Part shown: positions 7,933 to 17,206 of the stretch, one piece after another
How positions within the stretch are numbered: position 1 is the stretch's first letter
How the letters are laid out: each line of letters starts with the position of its first letter
Assembly: GCA_934654805.1 (NCBI GenBank)
Contig: CAKUGW010000065.1
Coordinates: forward strand, 1-17,220
Reading direction: 5' to 3'
DNA: 17,220 nt
DNA from: an uncultured Kiritimatiellota bacterium
GTDB lineage: Bacteria; Verrucomicrobiota; Kiritimatiellia; RFP12; UBA1067
Made by a program: the position numbers and the translations under genes
The notes under the pieces: generated by a model
The model's database searches: none
Told to the model about the DNA's origin: nothing
Seen by the model: the letters and a program-made list of their open reading frames with translations, nothing else

Positions 7933-7978
7933 AGTCAATCCAAAGTTTCCTGTCAAAGTCAATCCAAGTCTCCAGTCA
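7932..7978 (+). repeat. Imperfect tandem pair of about 24 bp before the aminotransferase gene
   Basis: Unit 1 (7932-7955) and unit 2 (7956-7978) both begin AAGTCAATCCAA and end TCA, differing by a few changes and one missing base. The pair starts at the last base of the previous stop codon and fills most of the 59-bp gap. Confidence 0.8.
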
Positions 7979-7991
7979 AAAGGCTCTTTCG

Positions 7992-9284
7992 ATGAACAAG
8001 CTCGCAAAGCAACTCAACAAGGATCTCGGCCTTGTCGCCTACACGCTCTCCGCCGCCGGCCGTCGCCTCTACTTCCCCTACGACGGCATTCTCGGCCAGG
8101 GCAACGAGGCCAAGGGCTGCGACATCAACGCGACGATCGGCATGGCGTTCGAGGAGGACGGCTCGCCGCTCGTGATGGACTGCTTCGCGCGGAACGTGCC
8201 GCTCGGCCGCAAGGCGTTCCTCTACGCCGGGAGCTTCGGCCTGCCGGCCCTCCGCGAGCGGTGGCGCGAGATGGAGCTGAAGAAGAACCCGTCCATGAAG
8301 GGCATCCGCTGCTCGAACCCCGTCGTCACGAACGCGCTCACGCACGGCCTGCGGATCGCGGCCGAGCTCTTCCTCGACCCGCGCGACGAGCTCGTCACGC
8401 CCGACCTCTTCTGGGACAACTACGAGCTGATCTTCCGGGACGCCGTCGGCTGCAGGGTGCGCCACTTCAACACGTTCAGGAACGGGCGCTTCGACGCGCA
8501 GGCCCTGAAGGAGGCGCTGACCGCGCCGGGCATGAAGAAGCTCCTCGTCCTCAACTTCCCGAACAACCCGACGGGCTACACCGCGACGCTGGCGGACGCG
8601 AAGCGGATCGTCGCCGCCGTCAAGGCCGCCGCCGAGACCGACCGGCGGATCATCGTCGTGCTCGACGACGCCTACTTCGGGCTCGTCTACGAGCCGGGCG
8701 TCCACGAGGAGTCGCTGTTCGCGGAGTTCGCGACGCTGCATCCGAACGTCATCGCCATCAAGCTCGACGGCACGACGAAGGAGGACTACGTCTGGGGGCT
8801 TCGCGTCGGCTTCATCTCCTTCGCGTTCAAGGGCGCGACGGACGCGCAGCTCAAGGCGCTGGAGGCCAAGGCGGCGGGCAACGTGCGCTCGGCGATCTCC
8901 AACGTCTCGTCGATCGGCCAGCACCTCGCGATCGCCGCGTATGCGGATCCCGCGTACGACGCGCAGAAGCGGCAGAAGTACGAGGTCCTGCGCGCGCGCT
9001 ACGTCGAGATCCGCCGCATCCTCAAGGCGCATCCCGAATACCGCCGGTCGTTCGAGGTCATGCCGTTCAACTCCGGCTACTTCATGTGCGTGAAGCCGCG
9101 CGGCGTCGAGGCCGAGGCGGTTCGCCGGCGCCTGATCGAGAAGTACTCGACGGGCACGATCGTCCTGTCGGGGCTCATCCGCCTCGCGTTCTCGACGATC
9201 CCGAAGGCGAAGCTCGAGCGGCTCTTCGCGAACGTCCACGCGGCGATCAAGGATCTGCAGGCCGCCGACGCCTGCGAAACCTGA
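7992..9284 (+). CDS. Class I/II PLP-dependent aminotransferase
   Basis: 430 residues. Start ATG 7992 is preceded by AAAGG with 8-base spacing; an upstream in-frame start at 7893 would lie in the previous gene and the repeat, so it is rejected. Fold type I motifs are in order: NNPTG (N192-G195), LDDAYFG (D225 and Y228 at the usual PLP-contact positions), K263 in DGTTKEDYVWGLRVGF as the Schiff-base lysine, and R271 in GLRVG. The usual SxSK is replaced by GTTK with two extra residues before WGLR. Such enzymes transfer amino groups between amino acids and 2-oxo acids in the cytoplasm. The substrate cannot be read from the sequence and the neighbours do not point to a pathway. The N-terminal segment (GLVAYTLSAAGRRLYFPYDGI) is not one I can assign to a named subfamily. 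Confidence 0.88.
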   Translation: MNKLAKQLNKDLGLVAYTLSAAGRRLYFPYDGILGQGNEAKGCDINATIGMAFEEDGSPLVMDCFARNVPLGRKAFLYAGSFGLPALRERWREMELKKNPSMKGIRCSNPVVTNALTHGLRIAAELFLDPRDELVTPDLFWDNYELIFRDAVGCRVRHFNTFRNGRFDAQALKEALTAPGMKKLLVLNFPNNPTGYTATLADAKRIVAAVKAAAETDRRIIVVLDDAYFGLVYEPGVHEESLFAEFATLHPNVIAIKLDGTTKEDYVWGLRVGFISFAFKGATDAQLKALEAKAAGNVRSAISNVSSIGQHLAIAAYADPAYDAQKRQKYEVLRARYVEIRRILKAHPEYRRSFEVMPFNSGYFMCVKPRGVEAEAVRRRLIEKYSTGTIVLSGLIRLAFSTIPKAKLERLFANVHAAIKDLQAADACET

Positions 9285-9291
9285 TCGGCAT

Positions 9292-9322
9292 CCGCGCGGA
9301 AACCGCAATGCGCGCGGCGGTT
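9292..9322 (+). other. Overlapping inverted repeats before trpS
   Basis: CCGCGC (9292-9297) can pair with GCGCGG (9312-9317), and AACCGC (9301-9306) with GCGGTT (9317-9322). The two stems exclude each other. They lie upstream of the trpS -10 box, so only transcripts reading through from the aminotransferase gene would contain them. No T-run follows. Chance pairing is likely at this GC content. Confidence 0.3.
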
Positions 9323-9334
9323 GTCGGGAGAATG

Positions 9335-9343
9335 TGGTATAAT
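9335..9343 (+). promoter_or_regulatory. Extended -10 promoter of trpS, leaderless start
   Basis: TGGTATAAT, followed by ACGC exactly as at 767-779. The TATAAT at 9338-9343 predicts a transcription start at 9350-9351, the base before or at the ATG itself. No -35 box is visible. Confidence 0.78.
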
Positions 9344-9350
9344 ACGCGCC

Positions 9351-10310
9351 ATGAGAATTCTGACGGGCATCCAGCCTTCGGGCAAGCTCCACTGGGGCAA
9401 CTATTTCGGCGCGATGAAGTCCATGTTCGACCTTCAGGAGAAGGGCGAGAACTTCATGTTCATCGCGAACTTCCACGCCATGACGACGGTGCGCGACGGG
9501 GCGCAGCTCCGCGCGGCGACGAAAGACGTCGCGCTCGACTACCTCGCCTGCGGGCTCGACCCCGCGAAGACGGTCATCTACCGCCAGAGCGACGTGCCGG
9601 AGGTGCAGGAGCTCGCGTGGTACCTCTCGTGCCTGACGCCGATGGGCCTCCTGGAGCGCTGCCACAGCTACAAGGACAAGCTCGCGCACGGGCTGGAGGC
9701 GACGCACGGGCTCTTCGCGTATCCCGTCCTGATGGCGGCGGACATCCTGATCATGCAGTCCGACCTCGTGCCGGTCGGCAAGGACCAGAAGCAGCACCTC
9801 GAGGTGACGCGCGACCTCGCGCAGAAGTTCAACAACGCCTACGGCGAGACCTTCAAGCTGCCGGACGCCTACATCCCGGAGACGGTCGCGACGATTCCGG
9901 GGACGGACGGCCAGAAGATGTCGAAGAGCTACCACAACACGATCGAGCTCTTCGAGCCGAACGGCTCCATCAAGAAGAAGGTGATGGGCATCGTCACCGA
10001 CTCGAAGACGATGGAGGAGCCGAAGGAGCCGGAGGGCAACTCGATCTACGAGCTCTACAGGCTCTTCGCGACGCCGGAGGAGGCCGCCGACATGGCGGAC
10101 CGCTTCCGCGCGGGCAACTACGGCTACGGCCACGCGAAGAAGGCCCTGCTGGAGGCGTACCACCGGCTCTTCGACCCGTTCCGCGCGAAGCGCGAGGAGC
10201 TGGCGAAGGACGCGGACACGCTGGAGGACATCCTGCGCGCCGGGGCCGCGAAAGCCCGCGCCGCCGCCGCGCCGACGATGGAGAAGGTGCGCGCCGCCGT
10301 CGGGCTGTGA
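9351..10310 (+). CDS. trpS: Tryptophanyl-tRNA synthetase
   Basis: 319 residues, slightly shorter than E. coli TrpS (334). The N-terminus MRILTGIQPSGKLHWGNYFG holds the class I HIGH-type motif as H14-W-G-N17. KMSKS is intact at 189-193 (GQKMSKSYHNT). The residues between include the usual DLVPVGKDQKQHLEVTRDLA segment. It charges tRNA-Trp in the cytoplasm. ATG 9351 is chosen over an in-frame ATG at 9321 because the family N-terminus begins here and the -10 box lies between the two. No Trp-codon leader peptide or T-box is seen, and the apparently leaderless mRNA leaves no room for leader control. The gene stands alone, with its own promoter and a further promoter directly after its end. Confidence 0.96.
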   Translation: MRILTGIQPSGKLHWGNYFGAMKSMFDLQEKGENFMFIANFHAMTTVRDGAQLRAATKDVALDYLACGLDPAKTVIYRQSDVPEVQELAWYLSCLTPMGLLERCHSYKDKLAHGLEATHGLFAYPVLMAADILIMQSDLVPVGKDQKQHLEVTRDLAQKFNNAYGETFKLPDAYIPETVATIPGTDGQKMSKSYHNTIELFEPNGSIKKKVMGIVTDSKTMEEPKEPEGNSIYELYRLFATPEEAADMADRFRAGNYGYGHAKKALLEAYHRLFDPFRAKREELAKDADTLEDILRAGAAKARAAAAPTMEKVRAAVGL

Positions 10311-10327
10311 CGCGCCGAGGCGTCAAA

Positions 10328-10336
10328 TGGTATAAT
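10328..10336 (+). promoter_or_regulatory. Extended -10 promoter of the McsA/B-like-clpC unit
   Basis: TGGTATAAT followed by ATGC. TATAAT at 10331-10336 predicts a transcription start near 10343, four bases before the ATG at 10347. A GTGACG at 10307-10312 (18-bp spacing), partly inside the trpS stop, is a possible -35. No heat-shock operator such as a CIRCE or CtsR site is visible. Confidence 0.75.
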
Positions 10337-10346
10337 ATGCGGCCAA

Positions 10347-11248
10347 ATGAAATGCGAGATTTGCCATCAGGCGGACGCCGAGACGGCGATTGTCCGCGGC
10401 GAGGGCGAGACGGCGGAGGAACTCTACGTCTGCAAGGCCTGCGCCAAGGCGGAACGTCAGCGTCGCCAGAAGAAGAGCCAGCGGACCCGTAAGGTGACGG
10501 GCCTTCCGCCCGGTCTGTCGATGTCCATCACCCGGATCGGCCCCGCCGACGCGGCCGACGAGAGCGTCCCGGAGATCCTCGGCACGTTCCTGAACGCCAT
10601 GAACGACGTCGTCACCGACCTCGAGAAGGTCGCGGGCGCGGGCGAGAAGAAGAAGGGCGCGCCGGACGCGAAGCGGCATCCGTTCCCCCTGGCGCGCGTC
10701 GAGGCGCCGTTCCGCGTGCGCGGCCAGCTTCATCTGGAAGGGTTGCACCTCATCGGCGAGCTGGAGTCCGTCCGCCGCGCGCTGCACGCGCTCGACATGG
10801 ATCTCGTCGGCGTGGAGGCGGACGGCGTGCGCGAGCCGGGGCACGTCTACGGCATCGACTACGCGGGGTCGTCCGAACGGGCGAAGCGCGTGGTCGCCGA
10901 CCTGCTGCGCGAGGAGCGCAACGCGCGCGTGCGCCTGTCCGAGGAGCTGCCGCGCGTGTTCGGCGACTCGCTCTGCCGGGCGCTCGCGATCCTGAAGAAC
11001 AGCCGCCTCCTGTCGCCGGGCGAGCTCTTTGACCTCCTCTCCCCGCTGCGCCTCGCGGCGATGCAGAAGCTCCTGGACGGCATCACGCTGGAGGAGATCG
11101 AGAAGATGATGCTCGAATGCGACCTCACGGGCGCGGAGGACAAGCTGGAGCCGGAGGCGCGCGACCAGGCGGACGCCGACCGCGCGGACGAGATGAACCG
11201 CCGGTTCGAGGACGTGATGCTGAACGAACGCGCCGAGGAGAAGTTCCT

Positions 11249-11252
<4 letters not shown>
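10347..11252 (+). CDS. McsA-like zinc ribbon fused to a McsB C-terminal-like domain (no kinase lobe)
   Basis: 301 residues. The N-terminus has C3-x2-C6 and C29-x2-C32, matching the first zinc ribbon of McsA (ending VCKACAKAE). After a linker (about 46-118), residues 121-285 align by eye with the C-terminal part of Bacillus McsB. HLEGLHL corresponds to the HLPAL helix after McsB's catalytic loop. LAILKNSRLL...LLSPLRL corresponds to McsB's VLSNCRMI...CLSDVRL, and LEPEARDQADA to its RPNERDIRRA. The McsB N-terminal kinase parts (SSRIRLARN, the CPTNVGTG active-site loop) are absent, so arginine kinase activity is not expected. The RDxxRA phosphoarginine-site motif reads RDQADA: RD kept, second Arg replaced by Asp. 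McsA's second zinc ribbon is also missing. The stop overlaps the clpC start by 3 bp, as in Firmicutes mcsA-mcsB-clpC operons. Likely an adaptor of ClpC (inference). Confidence 0.75.
11236..11251 (+). promoter_or_regulatory. clpC ribosome binding site and GTG start overlapping the previous stop
   Basis: AGGAG at 11236-11240 lies 8 bases before GTG 11249-11251, which overlaps the upstream TGA (11250-11252). This fixes the clpC start and implies coupled translation. Unlike the unit's first gene, clpC depends on a Shine-Dalgarno sequence. Confidence 0.8.
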
Positions 11253-13705
<2,453 letters not shown>

Positions 13706-13730
13706 CGATCCGCCATTTCCCGTCCGGGAC

Positions 13731-13754
13731 GCTTCCACGGGGGAGCCTGTTTTT
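13731..13754 (+). terminator. Intrinsic terminator after clpC
   Basis: GCTTCC (13731-13736) pairs with GGGAGC (13741-13746) around an ACGG loop (one G-T wobble). Three bases later comes TTTTT (13750-13754). The T-run touches the extended -10 box of the next gene, so termination and the next promoter are packed together. Confidence 0.55.
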
Positions 13755-13762
13755 GATATAAT
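13754..13762 (+). promoter_or_regulatory. Extended -10 promoter of rpiB-glyA
   Basis: TGATATAAT, with TATAAT at 13757-13762. No convincing -35. The predicted start near 13769 gives a leader of about 42 nt that carries AAAGG (13798-13802), 8 bases before the ATG at 13811. This gene therefore has a normal leader, unlike the three near-leaderless ones. Confidence 0.72.
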
Positions 13763-13810
13763 CCACACATTCAGTTCGATCAGACTTTACGATTCAGAAA
13801 GGTCATCCAG

Positions 13811-15490
13811 ATGAAAATAGCCATCGCTTCCGATCATGGCGGGTTTGAACTCAAGGGACATCTTGTGCGTACGCTTGGCGCGAGCCACGAGATCATCGAC
13901 ATGGGGCCGGCAGACCGCAAGAGCTGCGATTTCCCGGACTACGCGGTGCCCGTCGCGCAGGCGGTCGCCTCCGGCGCGGCCGATTTCGGCATCCTCATCT
14001 GCCGCACGGGCCTGGGCATGTCGATGGCCGCGAACCGCTTCCAGAACGTCCGCGCCGCGCTCTGCGCGACGACGGAGTCCGCGACGCTCGCGCGCCAGCA
14101 CAACGGCGCGAACGTCCTCTGCCTGGGGGCCGACGCGGTTTCGGGCGACTACGCCGTCGAGATCGCGAAGACCTTCCTCGCGACGCCGGTCGACAACGAC
14201 GCGCGCCACGCGCGCCGCCGCTGGAAGCTGGAGCGCGCCGAACGGCTGTCCGACTGCTCGGGCCTCATGAGGGACGACCCGGAGGTCTTCGCCGCGATCG
14301 AGGCGCAGACGCGGCAGGAGGACGCGGAGATCAACCTCATCGCGTCCGAGAACACGTCGTCGCGCGCGTGCCGCGAGGCGGCGGGCTCGGTGCTGATGAA
14401 CAAGTACGCCGAGGGCTATCCGGGCAAGCGCTGGTATTCGGGGTGCCTGCCGGTCGACGCGGCGGAGGATCTCGCCCGCACGCGCGCCTGCCGGCTCTTC
14501 GGCGCGGAGCACGCGAACGTGCAGCCGCACTGCGGCTCGGCGGCGAACATGGCCGTCTACTTCGCGACGATCAAGCCGGGCGACACGATCATGTCGATGG
14601 CGCTTGACCAGGGCGGCCACCTCTCGCACGGCTCGCCCGTCAACTTCTCCGGCAAGATCTACCGCATCGTGCCCTACACGGTCGACCCGAAGACCGAGCG
14701 CCTCGACTACGACGCGCTGGAGCGGCAGGCGCTGGAGGTGAGGCCGAAGATCCTGCTCACGGGGGCCTCGGCGTATCCGCGCGCGATCGACTTCAGGCGC
14801 ATCCGCGAGATCTGCGACAAGGCCGGCTGCATCATGATGGTCGACATGGCGCACATCGCCGGCCTCGTCGCGGGCGGTGCGCACGAGTCGCCCGTCCCGT
14901 ACGCCGACTTCGTGACGTCGACGACGCACAAGACGCTCGGCGGCCCGCGCGGCGGCCTGGTGCTCTGCAAGGAGAAGTGGGCGAAGGCCCTCGACAGCGC
15001 GGTCTTCCCCGGCATGCAGGGCGGGCCGCTCGAGAACATCATCGCGGCGAAGGCGGTCGTCTTCCGCGAGTGGATGAGCGAGGCGAAGAAGGGCTACGCG
15101 CAGCAGGTCGTGAAGAACTGCCAGGTCCTGTGCAAGACCGTGCAGGACCGCGGCTACCGCATCGTCTCGGGCGGGACGGACAACCACCTCTTCCTCGTGG
15201 ACGTGAAGGCCTCGAAGGGCATTACCGGCAAGGAGGCCGCGGCGGCCCTCGACGCGGCGGGCATCATCGTCAACAAGAACACGATCCCGTTCGACACCGA
15301 AAGCCCGTTCAGGACGTCGGGCATCCGCGTCGGCACGGCGTCGGCGACGACGCGCGGCATGAAGGAGCCGGAGATGATCCGGATCGGCACGTGGATCGCG
15401 GACGTCCTCGACGACATCGCGAACGTGCAGGTGCAGGCGCGCGTCAAGCGCGAGGCCGCCGAACTCGTCGCGAACTTCCCGGTGCCGTAA
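13811..15490 (+). CDS. Fusion of ribose-5-phosphate isomerase B and serine hydroxymethyltransferase
   Basis: 559 residues in one frame. Residues 1-149 are RpiB: D8-H9 (IASDHGG), C64 in ILICRTG as the catalytic base, H97 (ARQHNGANVL), R132 and R136 near the end, matching E. coli D11, H12, C66, H99, R133 and R137. The usual CGTG loop reads CRTG. Residues 150-559 are GlyA: INLIASEN, NKYAEGYPGKRWYSG, MVDMAHIAGLVAGG, and K374 in TSTTHKTLGGPRGG as the PLP lysine; length and order are normal. RpiB interconverts ribulose- and ribose-5-phosphate; GlyA converts serine and tetrahydrofolate to glycine and 5,10-methylene-THF. Both feed nucleotide synthesis, which makes a fusion sensible. The domains join with hardly any linker, and the SHMT half has no start or Shine-Dalgarno sequence of its own that I can see. 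era follows after one base. Confidence 0.92.
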   Translation: MKIAIASDHGGFELKGHLVRTLGASHEIIDMGPADRKSCDFPDYAVPVAQAVASGAADFGILICRTGLGMSMAANRFQNVRAALCATTESATLARQHNGANVLCLGADAVSGDYAVEIAKTFLATPVDNDARHARRRWKLERAERLSDCSGLMRDDPEVFAAIEAQTRQEDAEINLIASENTSSRACREAAGSVLMNKYAEGYPGKRWYSGCLPVDAAEDLARTRACRLFGAEHANVQPHCGSAANMAVYFATIKPGDTIMSMALDQGGHLSHGSPVNFSGKIYRIVPYTVDPKTERLDYDALERQALEVRPKILLTGASAYPRAIDFRRIREICDKAGCIMMVDMAHIAGLVAGGAHESPVPYADFVTSTTHKTLGGPRGGLVLCKEKWAKALDSAVFPGMQGGPLENIIAAKAVVFREWMSEAKKGYAQQVVKNCQVLCKTVQDRGYRIVSGGTDNHLFLVDVKASKGITGKEAAAALDAAGIIVNKNTIPFDTESPFRTSGIRVGTASATTRGMKEPEMIRIGTWIADVLDDIANVQVQARVKREAAELVANFPVP

Positions 15491-15491
15491 G

Positions 15492-16532
15492 ATGGCGAAG
15501 GTCGCAGTCGTCGGGGTCGTGGGGCGGACGAACGCGGGGAAGTCCACGCTCGTCAACGCCCTTGTCGGCGAAAAGGTCTCGATCGTCTCGCCCGTCGAGC
15601 AGACGACGCGCAACACCGTGCGCGGCATCGTCGCCGACGCGCGCGGGCAGCTCGTCCTCCTGGACACGCCCGGCCTGCACAAGGCGGTCGGCCATCTGGG
15701 GCGCCTCCTGAACCGCATGGCGCGGCGGAGCGCCGCGGGTGCGGACGTGACGTGCGTCGTCTTCGACGCCTCCGAGGAGCCGCAGCTGGAGGACGTCGGC
15801 TGGATGCAGCGGCTCGCGAAGGAGCGGCCCGAGAAGATCGTCTTCGTCCTCAACAAGGCCGACAAGGCCCCGTTCTACGAGACGATGTACCGGGACGCGT
15901 GGAAGGCGTGTGTGGAAGAGTGGAAGGGTGGAAAGGTGGAAGAGTGGAAGGGTGGAAAGGTGGAAGAGGGGAAGAGGGGGAAAGATGTTGATTCTTCCTC
16001 TGACAACTGTTCCACTGTTCCACCATTCCACCATTCCACTTCTGCATCGGACGCTGACGTCGTCTGGACCAGATGCATCGCCACGACGCCGGGGGGCGCG
16101 AAGGGCGTGATGGACGCGCTCTTCGGCCTGGCCGAGGAGGGCGAGAAGCTGTTCGACGACGAGATCGTGACGGACTATCCGCGCAAGCTGACGATCGCCG
16201 ACTCGATCCGCGAGAAGTATCTCGCGAAGCTGCACCAGGAGCTGCCGCACGAGCTGGGCGTCGTCGTCAAGCGCATCACCGAGGCGAACGAGAAGGGCGC
16301 GCCGACGTGGGAGGTCGAGGCCGAGCTGCTCGTCAACCGCGCGAGCCAGAAGCCCATCGTGATCGGCAAGGGCGCGGCGACGATCAAGTACGTGCGCAAG
16401 TGCTCCGAACGCGAACTCTCCGACCTCTTCGGCGTGAAGGTGAAGCTCGAGCTCTGGGTGCGCGTCGAGCCGAACTGGATGAAGAACGAGCGCCTGCTCG
16501 CCGAAATGGGATACCTGGGGGAACTGGTCTAG
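15492..16532 (+). CDS. era: GTPase Era with an in-frame repeat insertion
   Basis: 346 residues. The GTPase domain has G1 GRTNAGKST (11-19), G3 DTPG (58-61) and G4 NKAD (121-124). G5 is weak (CIATTPGGAKG, from about 195). The C-terminal KH domain has VIGKGAATIKYV (about 290-301), where the usual GxxG is GKGA. The last residues, VRVEPNWMKNERLLAEMGY, are typical of Era. Era binds the 3' end of 16S rRNA and acts in 30S maturation. Residues about 141-184, between G4 and G5, are foreign to the family: WKGGKVEE units, then a Ser/His/Pro-rich stretch, encoded by an 8-bp word array. Without them the protein is about 300 residues, the usual Era length. ATG 15492 lies one base after the previous stop with no clear Shine-Dalgarno sequence, so coupled translation is likely. 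Confidence 0.93.
   Translation: MAKVAVVGVVGRTNAGKSTLVNALVGEKVSIVSPVEQTTRNTVRGIVADARGQLVLLDTPGLHKAVGHLGRLLNRMARRSAAGADVTCVVFDASEEPQLEDVGWMQRLAKERPEKIVFVLNKADKAPFYETMYRDAWKACVEEWKGGKVEEWKGGKVEEGKRGKDVDSSSDNCSTVPPFHHSTSASDADVVWTRCIATTPGGAKGVMDALFGLAEEGEKLFDDEIVTDYPRKLTIADSIREKYLAKLHQELPHELGVVVKRITEANEKGAPTWEVEAELLVNRASQKPIVIGKGAATIKYVRKCSERELSDLFGVKVKLELWVRVEPNWMKNERLLAEMGYLGELV
15912..16039 (+). repeat. 8-bp GTGGAA word array with inverted TTCCAC array, inside era
   Basis: GTGGAA recurs exactly every 8 bp at 15912, 15920, 15928, 15936, 15944, 15952 and 15960; a 24-bp super-unit (15912-15935) is repeated perfectly at 15936-15959. The complement TTCCAC recurs every 8 bp at 16010, 16018, 16026 and 16034. 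The arrays face each other across about 45 bp and could form a hairpin in DNA or mRNA. A GTGGAA at 15899-15904 lies in the flanking Era sequence. Confidence 0.92.
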
Positions 16533-16546
16533 GGCCGGCGGCCTCC

Positions 16547-16588
16547 CGTTGTCGATTGTCCGTTGTCGATTGTCCAATGTCGCCTGTC
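16547..16588 (+). repeat. 14-bp tandem array containing a start codon
   Basis: CGTTGTCGATTGTC is repeated perfectly at 16547-16560 and 16561-16574. A third copy, CAATGTCGCCTGTC (16575-16588), matches at 10 of 14 positions and contains the ATG (16577-16579) of the next gene. Confidence 0.88.
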
Positions 16589-17206
16589 CTGAGATTCGCC
16601 CTGCTTCCTGTGGTCGCCGCCGTCCTTTCGGCGACGGCGCAGGGCCTTTCGGCGTCGGCGCAAGACGAGCTCGACGCCGCCCGTCAGGCGCTGCGCGACG
16701 GCCTTTTCGAGATCGCGCGCGCGCATGCGGCGAAAGCGGGCGACTGGGACGCCCCGCGGCTGGTGCAGCTTGAAAGCTGGGCGACCGAGGGAAACTGGAC
16801 GGAGGTCGCGAATGCCCTGGCCCGTTGGCCGGACGCGACGGGCGCGGCGTTCGACTACTACCGGGCCGTCGTGCGCGGCGACCATGCCGCCGCCGCGCGG
16901 CTTCTGGCGGAGGGCGGCTCCCCGGAGGGATTTGTCCAGGCCCTGCTGTACGAGGCGGACAGCCTGGCGCGGGCGGGCGACGTGGCCGGGGCGAAAACCC
17001 TGTGGCATGAGGTCTGTGCGCAGTCGAACGTTGCGGCGCGCGCGTTTGCGGTCGCGGCGGCGAACCTGATGGAGCCCGAACTCCTGCGGCGCGCGCAGGA
17101 GGCGACGGCCTCGGTCGCGCCGCTCATGTCGCGTTCAAAAACATGGATACCGGAGCCAGCGTTCAGGAACTCAAACTCATGCTCAGGAAAAGTCTGTTCA
17201 AGATAG
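16577..17206 (+). CDS. Secreted helical-repeat (TPR-like) protein; 3' end possibly disrupted
   Basis: 209 residues as read. The N-terminus MSPVLRFALLPVVAAVLSAT is a good signal peptide, so the protein is exported. The mature part is Ala-rich and helical (ELDAARQALRDGLFEIARAHA, LLYEADSLARAGDVAGAKTLW), with the spacing of degenerate TPR repeats; such proteins are mostly scaffolds, and the partner is unknown. No Shine-Dalgarno sequence is visible, and the ATG sits inside the 14-bp array. After about codon 185 (near 17130) the helical pattern stops and the last 26 or so residues (MSRSKTWIPEPAFRNSNS and on) look out of frame, in DNA of much lower GC content. The true protein is probably longer and either frameshifted, interrupted by an insertion, or affected by a sequence error. 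Era lies 44 bp upstream. Confidence 0.6.
   Translation: MSPVLRFALLPVVAAVLSATAQGLSASAQDELDAARQALRDGLFEIARAHAAKAGDWDAPRLVQLESWATEGNWTEVANALARWPDATGAAFDYYRAVVRGDHAAAARLLAEGGSPEGFVQALLYEADSLARAGDVAGAKTLWHEVCAQSNVAARAFAVAAANLMEPELLRRAQEATASVAPLMSRSKTWIPEPAFRNSNSCSGKVCSR

Noticed and set aside
7893..7991. Earlier start for the aminotransferase at 7893
   Set aside because: It would overlap the secreted-protein gene and translate the 24-bp repeat; ATG 7992 has a proper Shine-Dalgarno sequence.
9292..9322. trp-type attenuator before trpS
   Set aside because: The stems lie upstream of the trpS -10 box, there is no leader peptide with Trp codons and no T-run; GC-rich DNA gives such pairings by chance.
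15912..16039. CRISPR array
   Set aside because: The 8-bp units have 2-bp gaps, no spacers, and lie in a coding frame.
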